The notes beneath the pieces are model-generated. The model ran no database searches, was not told where the DNA came from, and was given only the letters and a program-made list of their open reading frames with translations. From FEB-12 sp964503315 (GTDB taxonomy: Bacteria > Zixibacteria > MSB-5A5 > GN15 > FEB-12), in the NCBI GenBank assembly GCA_964503315.1, contig CAZCZL010000001.1:1-64000 (forward strand): a stretch of DNA of 64,000 nt, given 5' to 3'. Position numbers and translations under genes: made by a program. Shown one piece after another: positions 50,388 through 58,525 of the stretch (position 1 is the first letter of the stretch; each line of letters opens with the position of its first letter).

Positions 50388-51380
50388 TTATTCCTTTGAT
50401 CCCGCTTTCGGGTTTTCGTAGCGATCATACGCCTTGATGATCGCCTGGACCAGCGGATGTCGGATCACATCCCGCTCGGTCAGATATATGAACTCCAGCC
50501 CTGGAATTCCCTTGAGGATCCGCTGCACCTTGACCAGACCGGATGATTTTGCTTCCGGCAAGTCGATCTGCGTGATATCGCCCGTGATGATCGCTTTGGA
50601 ACCATCGCCGATTCGGGTCAAAAACATTTTCATCTGCGCCGAAGTCGTATTCTGCGCCTCGTCGAGCACGACAAACGCTTCATTCAACGTCCGTCCGCGC
50701 ATGAATGCCAGCGGTGCGATCTCGATTATCCCCATCTCCAGCAATTTGCGGATCTTGTCCGGCTGTAACATATCGTAGAGTGCGTCATAGACCGGCCGAA
50801 GATACGGGTCAACCTTTGCGCGGATATCACCCGGCAAAAAACCGAGCGATTCACCCGCTTCAACCGCGGGACGCGTAAAAACGATCCGGTTGACGCGATT
50901 CGCTTTCAGTTCGGCGACCGCCATTGCCACAGCAAGATAGGTTTTGCCGGTACCGGCAGGACCGATAGCGAACACCATGTCATTCTTGGCGACCGCTTCG
51001 ACGTACTGCGACTGACCGATCGTTTTCGGCTTGATCGCTTTCTTGAGCGCGCTGGTGAGCAAGGCTTCGGTCGAGATAGATTCCGCCGGGCCCTGACCAT
51101 TCTCGCGGACCATCGCCATTGCGTACGTCAGATACTGGTCGGTGATATAGGCCCCCTTGCGGATACGGGTCATCAAGTCGGTGAACAACGCCACTACCTG
51201 ATCGACATCCTTCGGGTCGCCATCGATATTGATCCGGTCGCCGCGCGCGACGATCTTGACCGGGAAACGCGCCTCTATCTGGCGCAAAAAGCTGTCGCTC
51301 TGCCCGAACAGCAATCGCTGGTCGATCCCTTCAGTCAGGATGAACCGTCCGCGCTTATCCTCGTTAGTCTCGTGATTCAT
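50388..51380 (-). CDS. phoH: PhoH-family ATPase
   Basis: ATP-binding protein of 330 residues of the PhoH/PhoL class. An N-terminal KH-like region (about 25-90, MTRIRKGAYITDQYLTYA after it) precedes the P-loop domain with Walker A GPAGTGKTYLAV and Walker B FVVLDEAQNTT. PhoL proteins work next to YbeY in RNA metabolism, and the conserved neighbour ybeY is in the same operon here. It is 16 bases downstream of aspS. Confidence 0.96.
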   Translation of the reverse strand: MNHETNEDKRGRFILTEGIDQRLLFGQSDSFLRQIEARFPVKIVARGDRINIDGDPKDVDQVVALFTDLMTRIRKGAYITDQYLTYAMAMVRENGQGPAESISTEALLTSALKKAIKPKTIGQSQYVEAVAKNDMVFAIGPAGTGKTYLAVAMAVAELKANRVNRIVFTRPAVEAGESLGFLPGDIRAKVDPYLRPVYDALYDMLQPDKIRKLLEMGIIEIAPLAFMRGRTLNEAFVVLDEAQNTTSAQMKMFLTRIGDGSKAIITGDITQIDLPEAKSSGLVKVQRILKGIPGLEFIYLTERDVIRHPLVQAIIKAYDRYENPKAGSKE

Positions 51381-51396
51381 GCACTCTCAGTGAGAG

Positions 51397-53220
51397 TTAG
51401 TCTCCCTTCACGATCCTGAGGCCAAGTTCGGCCAACTGCTCCGGCTCTATCTCCGAAGGAGCGCCGTCCATCAATGATTGCGCCTGTGCCGTTTTCGGGA
51501 AGGCGATAACGTCGCGAATTGATTCCGAGTCGGTCATGATCGTCACAATACGATCCAGGCCGGGCGCGATACCGGCATGCGGCGGGGCGCCGTATTCAAG
51601 CGCTTTGAGCAGGAAGCCGAACATCCGGTCCGCGCGTTCTTTGTTGATGCCCAGTATCTGGAGGATCTTCTCCTGCAGGTCGCGACGGTTAATGCGTTGT
51701 CCGCCCGACGCGATCTCTGACCCGTTGAGCACGAGATCGTACTGCAGCGCGCGAGCCTGTCGCCACGGGTGGTTCAAGTCTGAACCGGAGATAGTTGACG
51801 TAAAACCGGCGTCGATCAATTTCAGATCCTCTTCCACCGGATGCGAAACAATATTGTGCATCGCCTCCCAACGGTTGTGTTCTTCATCATAATGGAACAT
51901 TGGGAAATGCGTCACCCATAGGAATTTGTAATCCTTCGGGTTCATCAGGTTATGCTCACGCCCCAACTGCAGGCGCAACTGGCCAAGGATACTCTCGCAT
52001 TTCAGCTTTTTGTCGGAGATGATAAAGAGCGCGTCGCCGACATTCACTTTCGCGGCTGCCAGGATCTTGTCGCGCATCTCATCGCCGATGAACTTGGTGA
52101 TCGGAGATTTCACTTCGGAATCCGTCCGAAGCATATACGCCAATCCACTCGCGCCGAGATCTTTCGCCTTCTGCGTCAGGTCATCGAGCTGTTTCCGGCT
52201 GTAATGCGCGCCGCCGGTCAACACGATCCCCTTGACCACGCCGCCGGCATCGAGCGTATTGTTGAAAACAGAAAATCCGGAGCCTTTGACGATATCGCTT
52301 AGGTCAACTATCTCCATGCCGAACCGAAGATCCGGTTTGTCGATCCCCCACCGATTCATCACCTCCGCGAAATCGAGGCGCGGGAACGGGATCTGGATAT
52401 CGACATGCAGGACGGTTTTCCAGATGTACTGCATCAACCCTTCGATGACATTCCAGACATCAGGAGGCGTGACGAACGACATCTCCATATCGATCTGGGT
52501 ATGTTCCGGCTGACGATCCGAGCGAAGATCCTCATCGCGGAGGCATCGCGCCAACTGGAAATATTTATCAAAGCCCGAGATCATCAGAATTTGCTTGAGC
52601 AACTGCGGCGATTGCGGCAGCGCGTAGAATTTCCCCTGGTGGACCCGGCTCGGCACAACATAATCGCGCGCGCCTTCGGGAGTCGACCGCATCAGCAAGG
52701 GCGTCTCGATCTCGTAGAATCCTTTCCCACTCAGATAATTACGTATCGCCATGGTCGTTTCGTGGCGAATCCGCATCTTCTCCTGCATCTCTTTGCGGCG
52801 CAGGTCGAGATAGCGGTATTCCAGACGGAGCAGTTCGTTGGCGTTGGTGGTATCGGTTATCTCGAACGGCGGCGTCTTGGATTCGGCCAGAATATAGAAC
52901 TCCGAGGCATTCACCTCGATATCGCCGGTCGCAAGTTTCGGATTATGGGTATTGGCCGGGCGATCTTGCACGGTCCCTTTGACGGCGACGACAAACTCGG
53001 CGCGGGCACGCTGCGCTTCGACCAGCATAGTCGGGTCGAATGACTCCGGATTTATCACAATCTGGGTGATACCGTAGCGATCGCGGAGGTCCAGAAAGAG
53101 CAGACCACCGAGATTACGGTAAGCGTTGACCCAGCCGTTGATATGGACGGATTGGCCGATATCGGCGGAGCGGAGCTGGCCGCAGGTATGGGTTCGTTTC
53201 AGTTCCGAGAAGTGGGGCAC
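51397..53220 (-). CDS. aspS: Aspartate--tRNA ligase
   Basis: Class II synthetase of 607 residues in the bacterial (GAD-containing) form. The N-terminal OB-fold anticodon domain has RTHTCGQLR and LFLDLRDRYGITQIV. Class II motif 1 includes FYEIETPLL, motif 2 FQLARCLRDEDLRSDRQPE, and motif 3 GAPPHAGIAPGLDRIV. The GAD insert lies at about 310-430. The start is GTG 53220: GAGG is five bases upstream and the product then begins four residues before RTHTCG. The frame stays open 52 codons further upstream, but that part has no homology pattern. It opens the conserved operon down to the CBS-domain gene. Confidence 0.97.
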   Translation of the reverse strand: MPHFSELKRTHTCGQLRSADIGQSVHINGWVNAYRNLGGLLFLDLRDRYGITQIVINPESFDPTMLVEAQRARAEFVVAVKGTVQDRPANTHNPKLATGDIEVNASEFYILAESKTPPFEITDTTNANELLRLEYRYLDLRRKEMQEKMRIRHETTMAIRNYLSGKGFYEIETPLLMRSTPEGARDYVVPSRVHQGKFYALPQSPQLLKQILMISGFDKYFQLARCLRDEDLRSDRQPEHTQIDMEMSFVTPPDVWNVIEGLMQYIWKTVLHVDIQIPFPRLDFAEVMNRWGIDKPDLRFGMEIVDLSDIVKGSGFSVFNNTLDAGGVVKGIVLTGGAHYSRKQLDDLTQKAKDLGASGLAYMLRTDSEVKSPITKFIGDEMRDKILAAAKVNVGDALFIISDKKLKCESILGQLRLQLGREHNLMNPKDYKFLWVTHFPMFHYDEEHNRWEAMHNIVSHPVEEDLKLIDAGFTSTISGSDLNHPWRQARALQYDLVLNGSEIASGGQRINRRDLQEKILQILGINKERADRMFGFLLKALEYGAPPHAGIAPGLDRIVTIMTDSESIRDVIAFPKTAQAQSLMDGAPSEIEPEQLAELGLRIVKGD

Positions 53221-53253
53221 GTAGTCCTCATCTAATCTGTTGTTATACAAGTA

Positions 53254-53282
53254 AATATCGGCAGTCGGGGCCGATTGGTCAA
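53254..53282 (-). promoter_or_regulatory. Candidate promoter of the aspS operon
   Basis: On the minus strand TTGACC (53282-53277), a 17-base spacer and GATATT (53259-53254) give a start near 53247, 27 bases before the GTG. A TATAAC eight bases downstream is an alternative -10 box. Confidence 0.45.
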
Positions 53283-53617
53283 GTGGGGGGTTTGGGTCAT
53301 TTTGAGGGCTAAAGGTAGGGGGGCAGAGAGGGGATGTCAAGAGCCCGCCTCTGGCAAAACTGGGCCAGTGATTCATCGAGGCGGTGACAAGGTGGAGTCA
53401 CCATACCGTTGCCAGCGAAAGGGTTGACCTGTCGGAAGTCAGAGAAAGTTGGTGCGTGGCGTTCTGACTACCCCCTATTAATGGGGGTGGACAATGGAGT
53501 ACTATGCTTTGTATTACATACTCGCCCCACGCCTCCGACTGAATCGGGCCAGACGGTGCAAGAGATCATCTAATCCCTTTTTCCGGATGGCCCATATGCC
53601 GAAATTCAGAGCACTTT
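53283..53617. other. Intergenic region between aspS and the S8 lipoprotein gene
   Basis: This 335-base gap contains a small hairpin at 53470-53488 (ACCCCC with GGGGGT) and no convincing gene. A plus-strand reading frame starting at 53494 runs into and opposes the peptidase gene and looks non-coding. Confidence 0.4.
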
Positions 53618-56164
53618 TTAGTGCGGGCTGGCTGGCGCAAAAGTCATCTGGTATTCGAAATCGACCGAACCATTGTTGCTACCTGAACCCGTGCCAGTCT
53701 GGAAGCGGTATTCACCGGGCACTAACTGCCCGTCCACTTCAAAGGAGGAGGCATTTTCCTGATTGGGAAGATCGAACCTATGCACAACTGACCCTGAGTT
53801 CGACGTCAGAGTGAACCCAGTTCCCGAATTCGTGGCCTGCCCAGACGCAGTGAGCGTGAAATAGACTGGCCCTCCTACCACGATAAAGCGAAGCTCAAAG
53901 GTCGAGGTCCCACCCGCCGACATACTACAGAATTGCGACTGTACCATTGATGTAGCGGATTCTGTCCCGCTAAAGCCAAGCAATGTATCCGGACCAATGA
54001 CCGACAACGACGTTGACTGGCTTCCCGTGCTACTCGCGATATCGCCCGGTTCAATTTGGCAGTTCAGGCTTGCGGAGACTGTGCTGTTGAACGAACCAAA
54101 GTAATAGGGCGGGGCATACAGAGTGGAATCCCGCTGTTGATCAACCACGTCGTCTTCAGAAGTGCCGGGGAAACCGAAGTCCTTCGCGCTGGCGACAACC
54201 CATGAACCGCGGCGAGTAACGAGGACAAATCCGTTAAAGCCGCCCCCGGAACATCCAAGTAATTGGTCACGCTCGGTAGTGCTTCCTTGATAAAGGGAAC
54301 TGTTCGCGTAATACTCCAGGATATCCCGGTCGCTCAACGCGTTTTCATCGAATTGTTTGCTTTCGCCGCAGACAGTGGCCGATTGCGCGGTATATATCGG
54401 CGGATTTTCCGCTGTGAGGTCAAACTTTGCCGCGCCACCGCCGCCGGTGAATCCGTCACCATTTAGATCATAGCGAGAATACGGGGAAGCGGCGGAAAAC
54501 TGTTCAAGAAAGAGCGCAATATCATGCTCGTCGAATTGCCCGTTGGTGCCGGGTGTAGCGCTGCTGCCAGCAATATCAAGAAGACTGGTTCGGACAGGTC
54601 CGCCGCTGGATCCGTCAAGGTTGAGCACCGCATGGTACGCATTGACAATCCCGATAGAATTGTCATAGGCGTTGAGGATCTTTTGCCTTGCCTGAAGTGG
54701 CGTCAATCCAACCTGGAGATTCATCAGGTAGGCAGCTAATCCGGCTACCTGTGGCGTCGCCATCGAGGTTCCGGAGGGTGACCCGAATCCGCTGTTGCAG
54801 GTTCGGTCGTTGGTGATACAAGGGCTAAAGACGGCCTCACCGACCATCCGCACATCCGCTCCGACATTCGAGAACGCCGAGCGTTGTCCGTTCGGCCCGG
54901 AGCTGCCTACCACAAGCACGTTTGTCAAGGGTTGCACGATATGAGGTTTGGTGGCGGAATATAGTTGCTGAATCTGTACATATCCAAGACTGTCCGCCTC
55001 TGTGTACTCCCCCACACCGAGCCAATCCCACGGCGACACCATCTGCGCGGCCATAGTGAACGGACTGTTGAAGACCGAGAGCGACCCCTCGCCGGTAACT
55101 CGCCCATCATTGCCGGAAGACGTTACGTGCAAGAATTGGCTTTGTTCCGTTCCCACCAATTCTCGCCACTTAAGCGCCAGTAGAATGCGTGTCCACTTGG
55201 ATACCTCTGCAAAATGCGGATCATTGTATCCCAGACTGGTGCTGACAATATCGATGCTTCCTGTTGCAATCTCGTCTGCCATATGCTGCAACTTGATCCC
55301 CCACTCGTCGGAGCCAACATTTAGCGATCGAATCCTGAGCAAGTTGGCGTTCCCAGGATGAATGCCCGTAACTCCAATGTCGTCGTAGGATGCGCCGAGA
55401 ATGCCGCTGGTGTAGAACCCGTGATTCCCGGCAGCCGTATTGCCAAAGACTCGAACATCCGCGCCATCCCCTTGAATCGGCACAAACTCCTGGCTCGGGA
55501 TCTCCGCGATCGCGGACAACTGCGCGTATGCATCGGGGATCAGGACGGACACTTGGCGATTAACAGTCGTAGCCAATGACTGCAGGTTCCATGCCGCCGG
55601 CATGAAGCAGGTCTTCAGGTGTTCTATATTGCTCGCAGCCGGTTCGCCAGGAATGATCTTCTGTGGCGGAGTTGGGTCGATCTCTGCCGAAACCGGCGGG
55701 ATCGGAAGGAAACAGGGGAACGCAAAGAGGAACGGCTCGCTGTCGGCAAATCGGGCGATCACGCTGTCCAGCGCTAGGCGGTCACTCGCCGCAGGGAACG
55801 AGATTGTTAGAAAAACAGAGCCGGCGTCCATACAGATGATCTTCGCTCCCAGCGAATCAAGCAGGCTGTTGACCTGCCCCACATTCGCGGATGGGGAAAT
55901 GACCGCGAATACTTTGTTTGAAAGCAGTCCGATCGAATCAATCAGGACAATTGGGGCCACCACAGCTGCATATTTTTCGGTCTGGGCGACCGCATTGTCA
56001 GTTGAGACGCCATCGAGCAGTCCTTCGCCGTTGCCGATACTCCCTCCTCCTCCGGAATTGGTGCTTTTGCTGCAGCCCGACAAGACCGGAAAGGAGAATA
56101 GAGCGAGAACTACCACCAGTCTCGGCAGTAGGCGTAGATTCAGAAGCGTGCGCATCGGTGCCAT
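53618..56164 (-). CDS. Surface S8-like peptidase lipoprotein with dockerin-like region
   Basis: Lipoprotein of 848 residues. The lipobox is FPVLSGC, followed by a Gly/Ser linker. An S8 fold covers about 200-480. Ser is in SGTSMATPQVAGLAAYL and the oxyanion Asn in TSSGNDG. The His site is altered to GNHGFYTSGILGA (first His kept), and the Asp strand reads VSVLIPDAY instead of the usual DTG. A dockerin-like stretch (FDEHDIALFLEQF, RYDLNGDGFTGGG) lies near 515-570 and a beta-rich C-terminus follows. It may be an active but divergent peptidase or a binding protein with the same fold. The start is ATG 56164; ATG 56155 is possible. It is monocistronic. Confidence 0.78.
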   Translation of the reverse strand: MAPMRTLLNLRLLPRLVVVLALFSFPVLSGCSKSTNSGGGGSIGNGEGLLDGVSTDNAVAQTEKYAAVVAPIVLIDSIGLLSNKVFAVISPSANVGQVNSLLDSLGAKIICMDAGSVFLTISFPAASDRLALDSVIARFADSEPFLFAFPCFLPIPPVSAEIDPTPPQKIIPGEPAASNIEHLKTCFMPAAWNLQSLATTVNRQVSVLIPDAYAQLSAIAEIPSQEFVPIQGDGADVRVFGNTAAGNHGFYTSGILGASYDDIGVTGIHPGNANLLRIRSLNVGSDEWGIKLQHMADEIATGSIDIVSTSLGYNDPHFAEVSKWTRILLALKWRELVGTEQSQFLHVTSSGNDGRVTGEGSLSVFNSPFTMAAQMVSPWDWLGVGEYTEADSLGYVQIQQLYSATKPHIVQPLTNVLVVGSSGPNGQRSAFSNVGADVRMVGEAVFSPCITNDRTCNSGFGSPSGTSMATPQVAGLAAYLMNLQVGLTPLQARQKILNAYDNSIGIVNAYHAVLNLDGSSGGPVRTSLLDIAGSSATPGTNGQFDEHDIALFLEQFSAASPYSRYDLNGDGFTGGGGAAKFDLTAENPPIYTAQSATVCGESKQFDENALSDRDILEYYANSSLYQGSTTERDQLLGCSGGGFNGFVLVTRRGSWVVASAKDFGFPGTSEDDVVDQQRDSTLYAPPYYFGSFNSTVSASLNCQIEPGDIASSTGSQSTSLSVIGPDTLLGFSGTESATSMVQSQFCSMSAGGTSTFELRFIVVGGPVYFTLTASGQATNSGTGFTLTSNSGSVVHRFDLPNQENASSFEVDGQLVPGEYRFQTGTGSGSNNGSVDFEYQMTFAPASPH

Positions 56165-56337
56165 GTGTTTCGTTATCCTTATTGGTAATGGTATAATTGC
56201 GTGGATAGAATTGGTCGACTTCTGAACAATATATCCGATTTTCGCGATCTGGCAAGGGATCATCTTCTTTACTTGTCTATAATCCGGCAACATCAGATAT
56301 TCCCCTCAAGTTGGGTAAATATGGAGTTCGCTTGTCG

Positions 56338-57609
56338 ATGACTAAACTACGCGTGATATCTCTGACCATTTGCTTTTTGGCGATCGTGCTAAGCGCCGGC
56401 GCGTCGGTGGCCGAAGATCTCCCCGATTCCCTCGCCCCCATTCTTGAGTTGGTCGAGCAAAATTACTGGCGACCGATCAGCCGCGACTCGCTCATCGAGA
56501 TAATCCGTGGCGGTGACCTGACCAAGCTCGACCCGTACTCCGAGATACTTGATTCGCTTGACTGGGCGGAGATGAATGTCGGTCTGGCCGGGTCATTTGG
56601 CGGGATCGGCGCGGTCCTCGACTACGACAGCACGAATCACCAACACTTCTTCAGCGGCATTTTCCTTGGCTCCCCCGCGCTGGCGGCAGGACTACACATG
56701 GGGGACCGAGTGGTGAGTGTCGACGCCTTGCCCGCTGATTCCATGAGTCAAGAGACATTGCTGAGCCACTTACGCGGACCAGTCGGCACGACTGTCACTC
56801 TCAAGATCGAGCGAGACTCCATCCCCGAGCCGATCACTTTCGCGATCACACGCGCCAAGATCGAAGTTCTCTCAATTCGCGGGTCGGGCCGTCAATCGGA
56901 TTCTTCACCGGATTACCGTCTCGAGAATGAGCCCGATATCGCCTATCTCCGAATCAATTACTTCAGCACGACCACTTCACGCGAGGTTGACTCGGCGCTG
57001 GCACACATCAACGCGTCCGGCGCCAAAGCGCTGATACTCGACCTTCGCGATAATTATGGCGGATTGATGCGGGCGGCGCGGGAGATCGCCGATATGTTTC
57101 TTGATTCCGGCGTCATAGTGTCGCTTGAGGACGGCAAATCGGACACATCGTATCATGCGACTCGCGGCACTCGCTTCGATCTGCCAGTCGCGATGCTCAT
57201 TAATGACGGCACGGTTTCATCCGGCGAGATCCTGGCCGCGGCATTGCAGGACAACGGACGGGTGATAACCATTGGCAGCAGGACTTTCGGCAAAGGGTTG
57301 GCGCAGGACCTCTTCGCGCTCCCTGATTCCATTCGCGGGCTCAAACTTTCGACCGCGGCGTATATCCGGCCGAGCCGTGCGCCGATGGAGCGACATCTTC
57401 CGGGGAGTGACACAACTATCGGTGGCGTCTACCCTGATAGCGGGTTGGAGATGACCGCCTCGCAGGCGGAATTGGCGACCGAGTATGTCCGTGTGATGGA
57501 TGCGGACCAGATGTGGCAATATGCCGGAATGACGATTCCGCTGGCATCGCCGAAATTGGACAGCTTTGTAGCGAGAGCGTGTGAAGAGTTGCGGAAGCGG
57601 ATGCAGTAA
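56338..57609 (+). CDS. S41-family C-terminal-processing peptidase (CtpA-like)
   Basis: Exported serine peptidase of 423 residues. A signal peptide (LRVISLTICFLAIVLSAGASVAE) is followed by an N-terminal helical region, a PDZ domain (about 75-160: GGIGAVL, GIFLGSPALAAGLHMGDRVV) and the catalytic domain. The Ser is in GTVSSGEILAAAL and the Lys in SRTFGKGLAQ, the standard S41 dyad. ATG 56338 is used; a TTG six bases earlier has GGAG five bases upstream and could be the true start. Homologues trim the C-termini of periplasmic proteins. It converges with the next gene with a 9-base gap. Confidence 0.92.
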   Translation: MTKLRVISLTICFLAIVLSAGASVAEDLPDSLAPILELVEQNYWRPISRDSLIEIIRGGDLTKLDPYSEILDSLDWAEMNVGLAGSFGGIGAVLDYDSTNHQHFFSGIFLGSPALAAGLHMGDRVVSVDALPADSMSQETLLSHLRGPVGTTVTLKIERDSIPEPITFAITRAKIEVLSIRGSGRQSDSSPDYRLENEPDIAYLRINYFSTTTSREVDSALAHINASGAKALILDLRDNYGGLMRAAREIADMFLDSGVIVSLEDGKSDTSYHATRGTRFDLPVAMLINDGTVSSGEILAAALQDNGRVITIGSRTFGKGLAQDLFALPDSIRGLKLSTAAYIRPSRAPMERHLPGSDTTIGGVYPDSGLEMTASQAELATEYVRVMDADQMWQYAGMTIPLASPKLDSFVARACEELRKRMQ

Positions 57610-57618
57610 ACGATCAGC

Positions 57619-58200
57619 TCAGAACATCACGCCCGCGCGGAAGTAGGTCGAGGGGCCAAAATTGATATTGTGCGAACTGTTCCCCCCAAACGCCGCTCCA
57701 AACAAGCCGAGCTCCAAATATGGCGCGACTCTCCCCCGATTAAAAAAGATCGTTTCGAATGACCCTTTCCAAGTCATATACCGGGTTCGGTCCACCCGTA
57801 CCGACCCGAACCCCCAGAAGTAATCCATCACCCCATAGCCGATTGTCAGCCCCGGCCGCAAGCCAATGCGGCTCGGTTTGTCAAAAAACATCCGCTTGAT
57901 CGAGCCGGTGAAGTCAATGAAGTACTGCCCGGAATCAGACAGATGTGCTCGGTGGACATCGACCCCGACCCCGGCATGCCAGAGCCGTGCGACGCGCCAC
58001 TCCATTGCCGCGCCGAATGAAAAACCAGTCTGAGTTTCTTCAGACCGGCCATCAAGCACAAAATTATCGGTGTTTATGAATCCAATCCGCACCAGGAAAT
58101 AACCGGGCTTGTCCCAGAAGTCGCCGCGGGGCATGAGGGATTGTTGCCCGAGAATTGTTCCGGGGAGCAGAAGAATGAGCAATAAGATCAGTTTGGACAT
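57619..58200 (-). CDS. Small outer-membrane beta-barrel-type protein
   Basis: Exported protein of 193 residues of no named family. After the signal peptide (LILLLILLLPGTILGQ) the sequence alternates like a small barrel with amphipathic strands: YFLVRIGFINTDN, GFSFGAAMEWRVA, AGVGVDVHRAHL, LRPGLTIGYGVMDYF, YLELGLFGAAFGG. It ends with Phe (YFRAGVMF), the usual signal for outer membrane insertion. It is an isolated gene with a weak ribosome site. An OmpW/OmpA-like eight-strand barrel is the best guess. Confidence 0.7.
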   Translation of the reverse strand: MSKLILLLILLLPGTILGQQSLMPRGDFWDKPGYFLVRIGFINTDNFVLDGRSEETQTGFSFGAAMEWRVARLWHAGVGVDVHRAHLSDSGQYFIDFTGSIKRMFFDKPSRIGLRPGLTIGYGVMDYFWGFGSVRVDRTRYMTWKGSFETIFFNRGRVAPYLELGLFGAAFGGNSSHNINFGPSTYFRAGVMF

Positions 58201-58301
58201 CTGGTGTATCAGTCTGTTACGTACCAATATAGAGATAGACGGGCGAGGTATCAAAACGTTAAATAGTGAACGGTTGCCTTTCCTTTGGGCTTTGGTTTCG
58301 A

Positions 58302-58320
58302 CCCTGAAATCAGTTCAGGG
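58302..58320. repeat. REP-like palindrome
   Basis: A seven-base-pair stem CCCTGAA/TTCAGGG with loop ATCAG is followed by GCATGCTCTGCTCAG. From memory, intergenic REP-like palindromes of this shape occur in some FCB genomes, but whether this one is repeated elsewhere in the genome cannot be seen in this window. Confidence 0.45.
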
Positions 58321-58429
58321 CATGCTCTGCTCAGCCAAATTGACTGGAAACCAGCTATCACTGGCCGGAGGCGGCACCAGGACAAGCGTGTGCGGATATA
58401 GAGAACCTTTGTAGTCTATACCATTAATA

Positions 58430-58457
58430 ATCGGGCTGAGCGCAGTCGAAGCCCGAT
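58430..58457. repeat. REP-like palindrome with GAGCGCAGTCGA loop
   Basis: TCGGGCT (58431-58437) pairs with AGCCCGA (58450-58456) across the loop GAGCGCAGTCGA, plus one A-T pair. The core CTGAGCGCAGTCGAAG is a short motif that I recall as recurrent in many bacterial intergenic regions. It lies about 70 bases upstream of dnaX. Confidence 0.5.
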
Positions 58458-58490
58458 ACTTGGATGCGACAGAACTTCGTCAAAATCTGA

Positions 58491-58519
58491 TTTCCGATTG
58501 ACCCGTTATTGGGTATACT
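58491..58519 (+). promoter_or_regulatory. Promoter predicted to give a leaderless dnaX mRNA
   Basis: TTTCCG (58491-58496), a 17-base spacer and TATACT (58514-58519). Only six bases separate the -10 box from ATG 58526, and no ribosome site precedes the ATG. The -10 box is good and the -35 box weak. Confidence 0.4.
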
Positions 58520-58525
58520 AAAGTA

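Noticed and set aside
53221..53376. 52-codon N-terminal extension of aspS
   Set aside because: The GAGG-spaced GTG at 53220 gives the normal AspRS N-terminus; the extension has no homology pattern.
53611..53624. Hairpin GCACT-TTTT-AGTGC as a terminator of the S8 lipoprotein gene
   Set aside because: It covers the stop codon, and no T-run follows on the minus strand.
53494..53814. 106-codon plus-strand frame opposing the S8 lipoprotein
   Set aside because: It overlaps the end of a clearly coding peptidase gene on the other strand, and its composition is atypical.
58321..58420. Possible SRP (4.5S) RNA upstream of dnaX, because of GGCCGGAGGCGGCACCAGG and GCGTGTGCGG
   Set aside because: The resemblance to the conserved SRP tip is partial, the tetraloop and the asymmetric loop do not match, and I could not draw a closing stem.
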